A stretch of 50,677 nucleotides of DNA from positions 1 through 50,677 of the forward strand of contig ML769801.1 in the NCBI GenBank assembly GCA_009733575.1. The letters are read 5' to 3'. How positions within the stretch are numbered: position 1 is the stretch's first letter; each line of letters begins with the position of its first letter. Both the position numbers and the translations under genes were made by a program. The stretch comes from Gymnopus androsaceus JB14. Its lineage: Eukaryota > Basidiomycota > Agaricomycetes > Agaricales > Omphalotaceae. Shown here one piece after another: positions 11,542 through 23,497 of the stretch. The notes under the pieces were generated by a model that saw only the letters and a list, made by a program, of their open reading frames with translations, did not search any database and was not told the DNA's origin.

Positions 11542-11945
11542 ATTACTACCAAGAAGCCGCTAACATGGAGGTATTATATCGACTTTTGCATTTACACCTG
11601 ACGTCAAGGACTCCTCCATCAACCAGAAGCGAAGCATATTAGCGGCTAGCCGCACAGAATATAATCCGTAGCCACGAAATTTTATTTTGCGGCCCTTCTT
11701 GCTCTAGTGCTGTAAAAGACAAGTGAATGAGAGTCCGACCATCTTGGGAGACACAAATAAAAAGGTCGTTGGTTCACTGGGCGCCAGCGCTTCTCCATTT
11801 GTAGTCCTTTTTTCTACCAAAGCCGAAAGCTAAACGAAATCACTACTATACTCCATGAGGAACCACACCTTTATCTCAGGAATGTGAACGGTCGTAGGTC
11901 GTACTATGACTCAACGATTTGAGGTGAGTACCTATTTTTTTAATG
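11542..11945. other. intergenic, nothing recognised
   Basis: Upstream of the decayed minus-strand Mug190-like gene. No supported frame; it presumably once held that gene's promoter. Confidence 0.4.
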
Positions 11946-11955
11946 TTCAGCTTCA

Positions 11956-12360
11956 GGCCCCCAGAAACTACCGCCAACCTTTGTCCGGAATAGCGTATTT
12001 TAGGTCACATTTTTGGCGATTTTCCTGTCCTATTATAGCGTATTTGAGGCCAAAAATTTTGCTTCCCTGTCCCATACAGTGTACTTTAGGTTGGCGCGCA
12101 AGAGCCGAACCGAAAAAATGTAAGGTATCTCAGCAAAAGAAGCATGAAGCATGAAGCACTGTGGAAGCGCTAAAGTGCTGAAGAACGTGTTCCAGTCTCT
12201 TGAAAGTGCACAGAGGCCAGTAGGGCTCCTTCCGGATTATTTTTGGATTTTATTTTGATTTTTTTCGCCATTTTTTCGAATTCATGCGACCGTCCCTGTC
12301 CGAAATAGCGTACTTGAGGCCGCTTAGCCAGCCAAGGGTTAGGGGGAGTTTCTAGGAGCC
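11956..12360. mobile_element. 405-bp Mutator-type MITE with 10-bp target duplication
   Basis: TTCAGCTTCA flanks both ends exactly (11946-11955 and 12361-12370). The termini GGCCCCCAGAAACTACCGCC and the inverse of the right end match at about 19 of 24 positions. A 9-11 bp duplication and a G-start terminus point to the Mutator superfamily. Inside, a word close to GAAATAGCGTAYTTGAGG is repeated about four times (near 11987, 12037, 12068 and 12300). There is no coding capacity. Confidence 0.75.
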
Positions 12361-12370
12361 TTCAGCTTCA

Positions 12371-12914
12371 ATCATAAAATTGAATAGATAGTGCCATGAT
12401 AGCGTTGATGATAACGCAGCCACTGGTAGCAGGCTCAGATGAGGCTTTCAAAGAGTTGCGTTCGACGACCAAAGATTGACGTATATTCAACATTGATATA
12501 CTTGGCCTGTCAGCGAGCCTGGGCATACTGTAGATACATTTACCACTTGGTACTCAAAGTCCTTCCAAAAAGAAATGGTGGTTTTCTGTTTGTCAACGAT
12601 TGTTCATTGATTTTGCTTGCACTTTTTTCATGTCGACGGAAGTTCCTTCTGCATCACTTACTACGCCGTCAAAGTAAAGTTAAAAGGACTTATGTACTAT
12701 TTCATCGGTCCTTGATCCGGAGGTGCGTGACAATGCCGTCGTGATGCAACAGCATCTCTGACTTCAACCATCATCATCTCTCTTCCTCATTCCTCGTACA
12801 AAATATCTGAGAAGAGCTGTAGTTTTCTACTTCAGGCACACAAAGAAAGGTGTGGATTCTTATTATTTTCATTTTCATCTTCATTTCTTAGCTGGTTTTT
12901 TGACCTACATCTAG
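12371..12914. promoter_or_regulatory. upstream region of the TPR-CHAT gene
   Basis: No supported gene. The stretch before the ATG is pyrimidine-rich (12760-12800 and 12860-12905), as is common in fungal leaders. I do not see a clear TATA box. Confidence 0.3.
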
Positions 12915-15900
12915 ATGTCAACTCACAATCTCAGCAGCACATCTCCTTCTCTCGCTCAGCCTCAGGACTTGTATGACAGCTTCTGTGCAAATATCACAAA
13001 CATTGGGCAGCTTAATACATGCATTGAGATATGCAGAAAACTTATGGAAAATGGGGCATTCCATGATGTCATACTATTCCACCTTTTGGGAAAGGCTCTT
13101 TGCTCTCAGGCTGTTATGCAATCTAATGCTCAAAATCTGGATGAAGGATTGGAACTCTTTCACAAAGCTGTTGTTGTGTCTAATCTCTCATCAGAACTGT
13201 GGTTAATGATGACAGATATTGCATCTGCCCTTCATGCACGATGGGATTTGATGGGAATCCTTGAGGATCTTCAGGATTCCATCTCTCTTCGCCAACTTGC
13301 TCTCAGTCATTTCACATCCTTGTCTTCTCAGATTCAGCTTCACATGATACGGGGGTTATCAACTGCACTCTTCCTGCGTTTCACCCAATTTCCACGTCTG
13401 ATTGATCTACAGGAGGCAATTGCACTGGCAGAGCAGGCCCTTTCCCTTTCAAACAGCTCTGTTGATAGGTTTGAAGGCCTGTGCACATTAGCCCAGATGC
13501 TCCTTGCTCAGTGGGACTATGATGGAGTATTGCATGGTAGAGAGCATGCTATCATTCTCCTACGTGAAGCAGTATTTATTGCTCCTACTCTTGGAAAACC
13601 TCTTGATTGGGCACTAGCACTCAATGGCCTGTCAGAGGCTATTCAAGGCTGTGTATTTCTCTCATCAGAGGATATCAAGGAATGTGCCAATTTAGATAAA
13701 AAAGCATTGGCATTAGTACCTGAAAGTCATCCAGAACGGGCACTTACACTAGCAGCCATGGCTACCACTCTTTTGGTGCTATTTACTCTGGAAGAAGAAG
13801 AAAATGACTGGAAACAATATCAATCATTACATGAGGAACTTGCTGCCATTGTTGCATCAATGACACAAGAACCCAATGACCAATTTAAAGAGTCTACCTG
13901 GGCACTTTTTCAGAACATAGATCATTTTATTGGTCGCCATGCTCTTACCAGTATCTTTCTTCAGTCAAACTATATCAAACATGCAGAAATGGAATGGAAG
14001 AAAGCAGATCCTGCATATTTGCGCAAGCTTGGTCCTGATCTTTTTCTTCGAAGACTTTTGGATCCTGTCAGAAAAGAAGCAGGTTGTGTTCATGCTCGTT
14101 TGACCATCCATAGCATTCCTTTAACTGAGCAACACTTGCACCTCTTCTATATTGGCCACCTAGCATGGAGCTGCAGAGGGAGTCCATTCATAGGAGCAAC
14201 ATTACCACACCTTAAGTCTAGAGATGAAATCAAAACATTCTGGCTTTCCAAGGTACCAAAAAACCATCCTTGGGAATTTGCATATTACCAGGGGGTATCA
14301 GAATACCTTGGGGTTTTATTCTTTTCCTTGTATGAAAGGAATCTCATGGATGAGGCTTTGTATACAATTCAGGACTCATTGGAGTACCTTAAGAAAGCAG
14401 TGGATCTCCAAGTGTCCATGAACCATCCACTTGTGTACCAAAATATGTCCACAATAGCATGGCGCTATATTCATATGGCAGAATCATTCCCCAACATGCC
14501 CAGACAAATAGTAGATGAGGCCATAAAGTATGGTCTGATGACTGTTCAATATTCAATTCCCACTGGACGGCATGATGAGAACAAGGTTTATGCTCATGCA
14601 TACATTACACGTTTTGATTTATCCAGAGATCTGGATGACCTGGATGCTGCAGTGGAGATTCTTCGGAAAGAACTTGAAGACCAAACTCAGCGAGCAGTTG
14701 TTCGCCATGACCTTGCTGATCTATGGGTTGAAACTGCAAATAAATATAATCACAGCTCCCAAATGGAGGCCCATATTTCCAAAATTGATTGCTTGATTAC
14801 ACAAGCCCTTGAGGCCTTCAATATGGTTGAATTAACAGAGGATCTGAGTATTTATGACATTTCTGATGCCCTTGCTACTGCAACAGAATACTGCATCAGC
14901 AATGGCGCTATTCAGGATGCTTTATATATGCTTGGAAGGGGTAGGGGAGCTTTATGGTTACGGTTGTTGCAACTTCAACATCGGAACTTAAGGCTTCTAC
15001 AAAAGTCAAAGCCAAATGAAGTATTGAAGCTGGAAATGCTTCTAGAAGCAGCTGAAATGGAACGAAAAATAAAGGCACAACCAAGACTAAGTGAAAAGTT
15101 GACTTTTAGAGTATATCAAAACACTTTGCTCAAGAAATCCACTTTCCCACATTTTAATAGCATCTCCAGATGGAGGCGCCTAGATTTTGACACTCGCAGG
15201 TTGTTAACCAAGGCATGGAGAGGTGTCAGTACTGAAGGTCTAGAGGATCCAACTGCCTGGAGATCTTTTGTGGACTGTATACCAGAAGGAAGTTTTCCAG
15301 TTGTTGTGCTCAATGCAGCAAAGCATCGATGTGATGCACTAATCATCCGGAGCAAACAAGAATTAATAGAGCATATTATGCTACCCCAGTGTACGTGCCC
15401 ACAACTTGATAGCTTGGTTAAGAGGAAAGGTGAATTGCTTCAAAATGCAGGTATCTCTGTCCGGAATGCAGGAATATCCGACCGGCTAGGCCTTAAGGCT
15501 AAACATTCTTTGATCGCAAAGGACTCTTTTGAGGCTCTGCTTGAGGATGTGTGGCACATGATTGTTGAACCAGTAGTGAAAGCACTACATTTGGAGGTAT
15601 GTGGAGCTTGTGTATAGGTAATATTAGCATTCAACAGAATTTTTTAGCATACCCAGACACTACCACGTGTTTGGTGGTATCCCACTGGACCATTTTGGCA
15701 GGTCCCACTGCATGCCGCAGGAATTTACCGGGGGATCCATCCAATCAGTGTGCAGGACTACTTTGCATCATCATATCTGCCAGCATTTAACATGTCACGG
15801 CGCAAGGTAGTTGAGAGACCAGTAGTGAACCTTCTTGCAGTGTATCAATCAGAAACTGTTGGGCTTCCTTCTCTGCCTGATGCATCCAGGGAGGCAGAAG

Positions 15901-16430
15901 TCATCAGAGATATTGTGGCAGAGAAGAAAAACAGTCTTTTCACTGAGCTAGGAGACATGCAAGCAACCCATCTCGCCATTCTGAAAGCCTTGCCAGCTGC
16001 AAACATAGTACATTTTGCACTTCATGCCCAGCAGGACGTTGAGGCACCACTGGAAAGTTGCTTGTTGCTGCAAAGCACACATGATAACTTGAAGCTCTCT
16101 GAATTGATGGAGATGTACCTACCAAATGCAGACCTTGTCTTCCTCAGTGCATGCGAAACTGCAACAGGGCATAAGGTCATGCCTGAGGAAGTCATCCACA
16201 TTGCAGCTGCAATGTTGTTTGTTGGTTTCAAGGGAGCCATAGGTACAATGTGGAGTATAATGGATTGTGATGGGCCAGTTATAGCACAAGAGACATATCG
16301 GCATCTGCTAGCCAAGGAAAATTTTGATCCTAGGGATGCTGCTTATGCCCTTCATCATGCTGTTAAGCACCTACGGCATCTCAATGTTCCACCAGTCAGG
16401 TGGGTACCATTTATTCACATAGGGATTTGA
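12915..16430 (+). CDS. TPR-CHAT protein: helical-repeat protein with caspase-like protease domain
   Basis: Two exons, 12915-15596 and 15648-16430, with a 51-nt GT-AG intron, join in frame to 1154 residues. Residues about 1-750 form alpha-helical TPR-like repeats with many AL/LA heptads (for example LIDLQEAIALAEQALSLS). The C-terminal 250 residues are a CHAT domain, a clan CD (caspase/separase-fold) protease. The catalytic His lies in HFALHAQQ (about H1020) and the catalytic Cys in FLSACETATG (about C1063). The protein ends in the family-typical WVPFIHIG. TPR-CHAT proteins are greatly expanded in Agaricomycetes and are thought to act in programmed cell death or non-self recognition. In prokaryotes a TPR-CHAT protease partners the type III-E CRISPR effector. 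The substrate here is unknown. Both catalytic residues and the whole frame are intact, unlike most neighbours. Confidence 0.92.
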
Positions 16431-17063
16431 ACAGCAGAAGTAACAAAGAAGTAAAACATTGTATTTCACCCTTTCATATTATCTTCCAATACTCATCACA
16501 TTTACCACTGTCAGGATTTTATGCTGCTTTGGATATAGATAATAGAGCTCCAGAAGCATAATATAGTAAATGACAGTTCAAGAATCAATTGATTCTGGGT
16601 CTGACATGCACTCCTTCCAAGGGGTTATGGAAATAGTTATTTATTCAGACTCCCTACCTACACATAGTAAATAGGTCGCATGTCTTTATATATGTATTAA
16701 TTTTGATGCTTAGAGGTGAGCATGAATATGTACTTCAGTATATTTGTTGTTCATGTCACAAATATCTATTTCTGAAATCAATTATTTATACTCAAGTAAG
16801 TACTTGAGTTACAAATATGCATGAATACAAGTATTTCAGGACAAATACTTAAATATATTTATTAAAAAATAATATTCAAAAGATATTCTAAATTAACTTG
16901 TGTACTTACCTGTTTAAGTATATTTATGCATAAAGAAACTTAGTATGAGTTTTGGAACATTGTTTGGATAGGTATATAAGATGTATGGACATGTGAATGT
17001 AATAAAATCCATATGGCTCAGTGGTTGCAAGTGGTTGTTGGTGCTGACTCTGAGTTAAGGTCA
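16431..17063. other. AT-rich intergenic, nothing recognised
   Basis: About 70% A+T with simple words such as AAATATTTAT. No gene, TIR pair or LTR supported. Confidence 0.5.
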
Positions 17064-17330
17064 CACTGCATGCAGCAATGTATAAGTCAAGCGAGCAAAT
17101 CAAGAACTTATGGAAAACACTCGGAAAAGGCTTAAAACAGAAGTTTCTGAACTTATGAAAAGATTTTATGAAAAACTTATGCAAATAAACTACCAAAATA
17201 GGGAGTTTATTTCCATAAGTTTTGTATAAAATCTTTCATTAGTTCCGAAACTTCTGTTTTCAGCGCATTTTGGCTGTTTTCCATAAGTTTTCCCTTTGTT
17301 GAGAAAACTTATGAGTTACTGCATGCAGTG
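17064..17330. mobile_element. 267-bp foldback MITE (CACTGCATGCAG ends), TCA target duplication
   Basis: Perfect 12-bp terminal inverted repeat CACTGCATGCAG / CTGCATGCAGTG, with TCA on both sides (17061-17063, 17331-17333). Almost the whole element is a long imperfect palindrome (AACTTATGGAAAAC..., AAACAGAAGTTTC..., centre near 17200). No coding capacity. A 3-bp duplication suggests PIF/Harbinger-like mobilisation. Confidence 0.75.
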
Positions 17331-17529
17331 TCAGGCCTTCCAATGATAGCTAACTAGCTGAGTTCAATTACCAGCCATGCCACAATTCCATATATGCATT
17401 GAAGTACTATTTCAATACATATTTAGTACTAGTAGTGAACTTATAAGTATTTATAAGCAATTACTTCCATGCCAAAGTTGAATATTAACTATCCACAAGT
17501 ATTCATGATTAAATGACCACAAAGAGTTT

Positions 17530-18889
17530 CTGACATGGCGACTTTGAAGGTGTATATAAATGCCCAAAGCGAGAGCAAAAGCAGATCAGAGGAATGAGCC
17601 TGGCACTACTTAATACCGAGATACCTTCGAATGACAAGGCGTAAGTCATTCATCCACCCAATCTTCCTCTTCTTCTACACCATTCATTCACTCACTAGCC
17701 AAGAAGACTCTTCCTCCGACCCAGAAATGCAAAATCCCCACCGTGACACTGATGACTCCGCCATCATCCGCGAAAATCCCAATGTCCAATGGGACGACGT
17801 AGTTGGTCTCGACGGTCCCAAGGCCACTTTAAAGGAAGCCGTCATCCTTTGTCTGAAATTTCCCCCTCTATATGGTCCCCCAGGCACAGGCAAATCCTTT
17901 CTGGCCAAAGCCGTAGCGACCGAGGCCAAGAGCATGTTTTATAGTATTAGCTCGAGTGCTTTGGTCAGCAAGTGGCAGGGAGAGTCGGAAAGGTGAGTCT
18001 GTCGTCTAACCAATCCACCAACTTTCCTCTTAACGTTGTGGTTGTGGAGTGTAGACTCGTCAAACAACTCTTCCAACTAGCCCGCGAATCCAAACCTTCC
18101 ATTATCTTCATCGACGAAATCGATGCCTTGACTGGAACACGAAATGAATCCGAGTCTGAAGGATCTCGGCGTATCAAGACTGAATTCCTCGTTCAGATGA
18201 ACGGGGTAGGGCATGATGATACTGGCGTCTTGGTTCTCGGTGCAACGAATATTCCATGGCAGTTGATAATGCTACTAAGAGACGGTAACGTCCCAACTCA
18301 AACCTATCCTATACCAACACGTTTGCTGACATACTCGTATTCGTAGGTTTGAAAAACGTATCTACATCCCCCTCCCAGGCGCAGACGCACGCCGACGCAT
18401 GTTCGAGCTCCACGTCGGTGACACTCCCTGTCAACTAACACCTGAAGACTACCGCCTCCTGGCAGACAACACCGATGGCTACTCAGGCTCCGATATCGCT
18501 ATTGTCGTTCGAGACGCGCTAATGCAGCCCGTGCGCAAGTTGTTATCCGCTACTCATTTTAAGCGGATACCCGTTCCCGCCGAGGATGGTAGTGCGGATG
18601 TTTTGAAGTGGACATCATGTTCCCCAGGGGATCCAGAAGCCGTCGAGAAATCATGGGAAACTGTCGAAGTGGATGGGCTGTTGGAGCCTCCGTTGAAGGT
18701 CGCGGACTTTATGAAGAGTCTGGAGACGAACAGGTCGACGTGTTCGGCGGAGGATGTGAAGAGGCATGATGATTGGACTAAGGAAAGTGGTGAGTGTTTC
18801 TTTCTACCTGTGTTTCGATTTCGTTGGGAATGCATACTGATTGATTGACGTGTTCTCTTTTTTTGCTTGCAGGTAACGACGTGGCATGA
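17530..18889 (+). pseudogene. second VPS4 copy, 5'-truncated and frameshifted
   Basis: Matches VPS4 at 3.9-5.6 kb from late exon 3 to the stop codon (18887-18889), with the same exon-intron structure, so it arose from DNA and not from an mRNA. It lacks the start codon and MIT domain. A 39-nt in-frame deletion removes the 13 residues just before Walker A ([13 protein letters not shown]). A one-base deletion near 18266 (CAGTTGATAATG against CAGTTGGATAATG) shifts the frame. The C-terminal half is otherwise nearly unchanged (exon 18399-18789), so the duplication is fairly recent. Confidence 0.9.
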
Positions 18890-19204
18890 CACACTGGGAC
18901 GATACACGGAATAAATCATTGGACTTTGTGCATGGAGGACGGACGGTGTTGGATGTAATGAGTATTTTCAAGGTGTATTATCTTATGTACGAGTCTGTCG
19001 GACTATTGATTATTGCTAGATATCAGTAGTGAATTGCCGGGTTGTTCGAACTGAGAGAAGAGTCAACACAGTTTTGTCCTTAGTGCAAGCTCGGACCCGC
19101 CGCCCGCAGCAATCCGTATGACTCTCGCAGTACCACGTTGGCCATGATTATTGGTTGAGCATAATCCATGGTACTACTGGCCCCTGGATGTCGCACCACG
19201 CGTA
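18890..19204. repeat. duplicated 3' flank of VPS4
   Basis: Nearly identical to 5633-5880, including the CACACTGGGACGATACACGG and AGCTCGGACCCGCCGCCCGC phrases. It shows that the duplicated block included downstream DNA. No gene. Confidence 0.85.
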
Positions 19205-20400
19205 AGACGCCTGAAGAATCCTCGACATGGCGACTTTGAAAGGACATATAGACCCTCGAAGTGAGAGCAGAGGAGAGGAATGAGTGCTGTGGCACTACCT
19301 AGTACCGGAATGCGTCCAAATGACATGGCGTAAGTCGTCCATCCACCCAATCTTCCTCTTCTCCTTCATCATTCACTCGCTCACTAGCAAAGAAGACTCT
19401 TCGTCCGACACAGAAATGCAAAATCTCCACCGTGACACTGACTTTAGCTTTCTTGGGATCCTCAGACTCCGCCATCATCCGAAAACACCAACGCCTAATG
19501 GGACGACATAGTGGAGCTCGACGGTCCCAAGGCCGCATTTAGTCTGTTCGGCAAACGGCAACTGGATTCCTAATCAGATTCCACCGCCATAGTTACCGTA
19601 TTTAGAAACCAGATTCTGCGTAGATTCCGTGGAATAATATTAAGTTATAATTTTTGCATCCTGTATATCCTGCCTTTTACGATGCCACCGGTCGGATATC
19701 AATGCCACAAGGCTCAGAAGACTTCTCACTGTAGCTTATCATTATCTCACTGCTGTTGCTTTCCTTACCATTCTGTATGCAACTTCTGGCTAGTAGCTAC
19801 TTTGCCCAGCCATATCATACGTTGAGTGCATGATACTGGGCATCCAGACTGGGTTATACTACACTTGGGGTGTGCTAAGTGCCGAGGCATTGTGTTCATG
19901 TCATTTTCAGACCAAAAAGAAACCTGCCGCTCTTTTCCTTTTCTCTTTCTGACACTGTCGACAGCCTCTTCAACTTTGGTTTCTGGTTCAGCAGAGCCAT
20001 GATCTATTCCTTCCCTTTCTTACCACCTACCTTCTTTCTTTTTGGCTTGCTTTCGGTGCTGCTGGTGCTTTTGTGGATTTAGTGGAGGTATTCCTGGTTT
20101 TTGACGCATTTTTAAAGGTATATCTGGTGTATTATTGGGCCCGGGATCATGCTGGTTCATGCCAGCAATGTTTCCGGTGATTCCATGTGAATAGCGACGT
20201 TCGTTCGACCAGCAATAAAAGAGATGTACAAAATGAGTGAAGAATCTACACGGAATCTGGTTTCTGAATACGGTAACTATGGCGGTGGAATCTGATTAGG
20301 AATCCAGTTGCCGTTTGCCGAACAGACTCTAAAGGAAGCCATCATCCTTCATCTGAAATTTCCCCATCTAGTCACTGGAGTGCGCAGGTCTCACATAGAG
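19205..20400 (+). pseudogene. VPS4 fragment split by a TIR element
   Basis: The left part (19205-19541) and right part (20330-20400) together match the truncated VPS4 unit at 5.88-6.29 kb, with the same 3' end (GAGTGCGCAGRTCTCACA). A 788-bp transposon separates them within the codons equivalent to KALKEAV. Order and orientation repeat the 3.9-6.3 kb block: VPS4 body, flank, truncated unit. Confidence 0.85.
19542..20329. mobile_element. 788-bp non-autonomous element with about 80-bp terminal inverted repeats, TA duplication
   Basis: GTCTGTTCGGCAAACGGCAA... at 19542 is repeated in inverse orientation up to 20329 over roughly 80 bp with only a few mismatches. TA lies on both sides (19540-19541, 20330-20331). 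Comparison with the uninterrupted copies (CATTAAAGG at 6.2 kb, CTTTAAAGG at 17.8 kb) shows the insertion duplicated TA. The right end has two extra bases (TC). No transposase frame. TA duplication and long TIRs suggest a Tc1/mariner-type MITE. Confidence 0.85.
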
Positions 20401-20857
20401 ATCTTCACACGGGAAAGGGAAAAAATTAAGCTCTACCAAATTCTCTCAGTAAAGCACTTGTATTGGTAGTGATATTTGTATCCTTGAATTAATGACCGCT
20501 TTGTTGTCTTTCAATGAGCGTGAAAATGCCGCCGTTATTGTTTCGATCAAATTCAGATTTTGGTTAAGTGAAAGTCATATTGATTTGTCGCATATTGACT
20601 TGACAGATTTCCTACACTAAACTTCATGAATCAAGAATGAAATTGTAGTAACGGAAAAGAGATAAATCATGGTAATAAATGAGATGGTAGATTCCAAAAA
20701 AGCTATACAGCATATTGGTATAATGATTGTGAAAGTATGCGAGGTAGTTCCTGAGCAACAGAATTAAACATGGAAACATTATAAATTTGACAGCCTGCTA
20801 GACTGCACCTGCGTCAGTACACTAACACAGTCGCGTGCCGCATGCACAGTAGATGAG
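20401..20857. other. AT-rich intergenic, nothing recognised
   Basis: No supported gene or repeat; it separates the VPS4 block from the minus-strand gene group. Confidence 0.5.
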
Positions 20858-21945
20858 TTAGTGCAGGATAAGAGGGCTGTCATCTCGAGCTTCTGCCTCC
20901 GAATCAGAGTTTGCTTGCTCTGCTAAAGCCCAATTTTTGAAATCAGCTAAGTGAGGGAGACACTTGTCGTTGATCTCTAGCCTCTCAACACTGGCAGGGG
21001 ACAAACGCGCAAGGAATCGACGATGGTAAAGAGATCGAGGAAGACGAATGATGGCCTTGGGTTGAGTCTTCCGGCCTGTCCGGCGACGGATCTGTAAAGG
21101 ATGAGCGAGGTGTTTCTTCCCATGCTGCGCCACAACCTTCAACTGGAGTTCATTGATGTTGGCGTCAAGGTCTGCAAGAACACGAGAAAGGAAGCGCCGA
21201 CGACTGTAGGGCTCCGTGGGGACAAGAGCACTCCCCTCAACCTCAACATCAGTGTCATCGAAAACTGTCCGGGTTCACCCAAGTCACCCAAAACAGCTCC
21301 AACCCTCTTCCACTTCTTCTTTTCTTCAGGCTTAGAAGAATGCTGTGATGAGTTTCTTGATGCCATCTTCTCTCTTATTTAATTTCTGCCTGCAAGTATT
21401 AGATAGATGAAGCATGCAAAGGGCAATACTGACCGTTCACTTACGATTAGCCTTACGAACACTCTTGTACCTTTTGACCTGATCAATTTGAGCTCGTGCT
21501 TGCGGCCTCTGCCACTGTCTCGAACCTGTCCCTTTCCTCCTCATGCACGCGAGGTTTCCGTTGTGTCCAGGAGTCCCTAGCTTGCGAAATATGGCCCCAA
21601 ATGATGGCGTGGATGGCTTCTGTGGACAAGGATCCCTCGAAACGCTGATCTGCTCTATTTGCCAACGCAAATGAGGTCATATTTTTTACAACACCGAGAT
21701 TCCATCGAGAGCCACGCCAGCCGTCACCAAAATATAATTGGAATTGGTTGGCACCCTGTGGACCAGGTCCAGGTCTCCGAATCATACTGTTTCGTGATCT
21801 CGGTAGTGACTGGATTGTATTTTTCGAAGTGGGAAACATAGGTTTGTCCCGGTTAACTTGAGGAAGGATCAACGCAGAAAACCCTACGAAGTACAGTGAG
21901 TTTGATATAGAAAGAAAATGCCAATTGGACGCATGTAACGCACTT
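20858..21945 (-). pseudogene. unknown lineage-specific protein gene, decayed
   Basis: Coherent protein segments on the minus strand are separated by frame changes. The upstream part holds LYFGDGWRGSRWNLGVV and EAIHAIIWGHISQARDSW (21.5-21.9 kb). Then comes a basic segment, QIDQVKRYKSVRKANRK, before a GTAAGT donor near 21443. The downstream part holds YSRRRFLSRVLADLDANI and KKHLAHPLQIRR, ending at the stop 20858-20860. Frame breaks near 21.49 and 21.25 kb have no splice sites. I do not recognise a domain. The gene lies tail-to-head downstream of the coiled-coil and JmjC genes on the same strand. Confidence 0.5.
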
Positions 21946-22050
21946 TCCACCCTGCTTTATCTTGTGGCTGTAGTGTTGCGAGTTTCGCTTTGCTTCAGTT
22001 CACGATTGGCCTTGACGCTGACCGACATTCGGATGGGGATTTCGAGTCTT

Positions 22051-23356
22051 CTACGCTTGGGCGTTGAAGGCGCCAGGGGAGGCATGGAGCGAAGGGTTAG
22101 CAGCCATGAATTGTGCAAGTGTGTCGGTTATAAGATCGCGGATGGAATGATTGTCGGATGGAATGGAAGTGGTCGATGAGGAAGCACCAGGTGTAGGTTC
22201 AGGGCTCTCGTCATCGGCGTCATGATCGTCGTTAACAGTGGTTCGGCTCTTATACTTGCCTTTCTTGATCTGATTCCTCAAAGAGGCTATCTCGGTTTCG
22301 CGCTCAGTCTGCAATAAGCAGTGAGTAGATACTTATACAATAGGGAGCAAAACTCACAAGAGCCGCTTCCTTGGCTTGCATAACTGTAGCCACACTTCTT
22401 GCCTGAAGAAGTGATCGATATATATAAAAAAGAATTGCATACTGAGCACGTACCTCCTGGGCAATCGTTTCAGCATAGCTTGCGAGCCACGTCCCCTCTC
22501 TCTCTGCGCTGCGTCTAATAAGGCTTGCTGATACAAACGTTAATAATAAAAAAGAAAGAAGTAATTATAAATTAACCCACCAAGTGAGATACGCTGGCAG
22601 TCAGTCTATCGACCTTGTCAGCTTGCTCCTTGTCGGCTGCGTTAACTTGCTCGGTTTCATCCATCCTCTCTCGCTGGAAACATTATTCAACCAAAAATGC
22701 AGTCAAGGTGAGTCGCCAAGACCCACCATTTCGATATCCTGTTGTTCGACGGTGAGCTCAAGATCCTCGTTTACTTGTTCCTAAGTCGCATGTGAGTATA
22801 CATACTCTCGATATATGGATTTCCTACCAGTTCCAGCTTCTGTTTGAGGAGAGCTGCGTACTCATTCGCGCGCGATTCAGCCAGGCGTGCCTGGCTGAAT
22901 TTGAGTGAAATTACGTGATGAGACAAACAACCATACCAAGTCAGATCTCTCCTGAATAAGATCATTTTTCTCCTTCAAATATTGCTCATTGAGATGCTTG
23001 GCCTTATCGAATTCACTTTGCAGCTGTTGGTAGCAATGTTCTAGATATTCGGCATTGCCCTCAAGATCAACATTTTGCGCCTGAAGCTGTAAATTCAGTA
23101 GTCAGCCAGAGATCAAACAAAAAGAGCAAATAAACCGAACTTTATCGAACGCCTTTCGGGCAGGTCCGGCCACAGCTCGCATTTTCAGAGGAGATCCCTT
23201 ATCCTCGGTCCCATCGCTTTCGAGGTGATGTTTGCCAAGGCGGAATGGGGTAGAAGCGGCGATGACACTACTAGGAGGTTCGGAGGAGCTTGGGACAACA
23301 ACAGTGAACTTGTGCTGGCTCCTATCCGGACTTTGGTCCATGGGCACGTCGCTCAT
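22051..23356 (-). CDS. coiled-coil protein, unknown function (multi-exon)
   Basis: Starts at 23356 (MSDVPMDQSPDR). Exons 23356-23141, 23086-22937, 22890-22828, 22780-22727 and 22673-22581 join in phase; further exons near 22536-22440, 22400-22360 and 22308-22051 complete it. Residues 1-72 are Ser/Pro-rich. The rest is heptad-rich coiled coil (NAEYLEHCYQQLQSEFDKAK, ESRANEYAALLKQKLEL, TERETEIASLRNQIKKGK) with an acidic tail. Exons 5 and 6 do not join in a single frame by my reading, so either a splice site is missed or the gene has begun to decay. No enzymatic domain is seen. It may be structural or pair with the neighbouring JmjC gene; that is a guess from position only. Confidence 0.55.
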
Positions 23357-23369
23357 TGTAGAGTAGAGT

Positions 23370-23497
23370 GGAGTTGTTGGCTCGGGATAAGTTAAGTGGA
23401 AAGGAATATAGTTTTGTGTGGGCGCCAGGCGGGGAGGAATTATTGGCTCGGGATAAGTTAAGTGGAAAGGAATGTAGTTTTGTGTGGGCGCCAGGCC
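23370..23497. repeat. two tandem copies of a roughly 60-bp unit in the coiled-coil gene leader
   Basis: The unit with GGCTCGGGATAAGTTAAGTG and TTTTGTGTGGGCGCCAGGC occurs twice, with one or two changes, just upstream of the coiled-coil start codon. It is probably 5'UTR or promoter sequence. On the minus strand the frame is open through both units, so an N-terminal extension is possible. Confidence 0.7.

Noticed and set aside
12439..12744. 101-codon frame upstream of the TPR-CHAT gene
   Set aside because: Composition is not protein-like (Cys/Leu/Arg-rich from AT-rich DNA), and there are no motifs or introns.
16924..17196. 90-codon minus-strand frame in the foldback element
   Set aside because: Arises from the palindromic AT-rich MITE; no motif.
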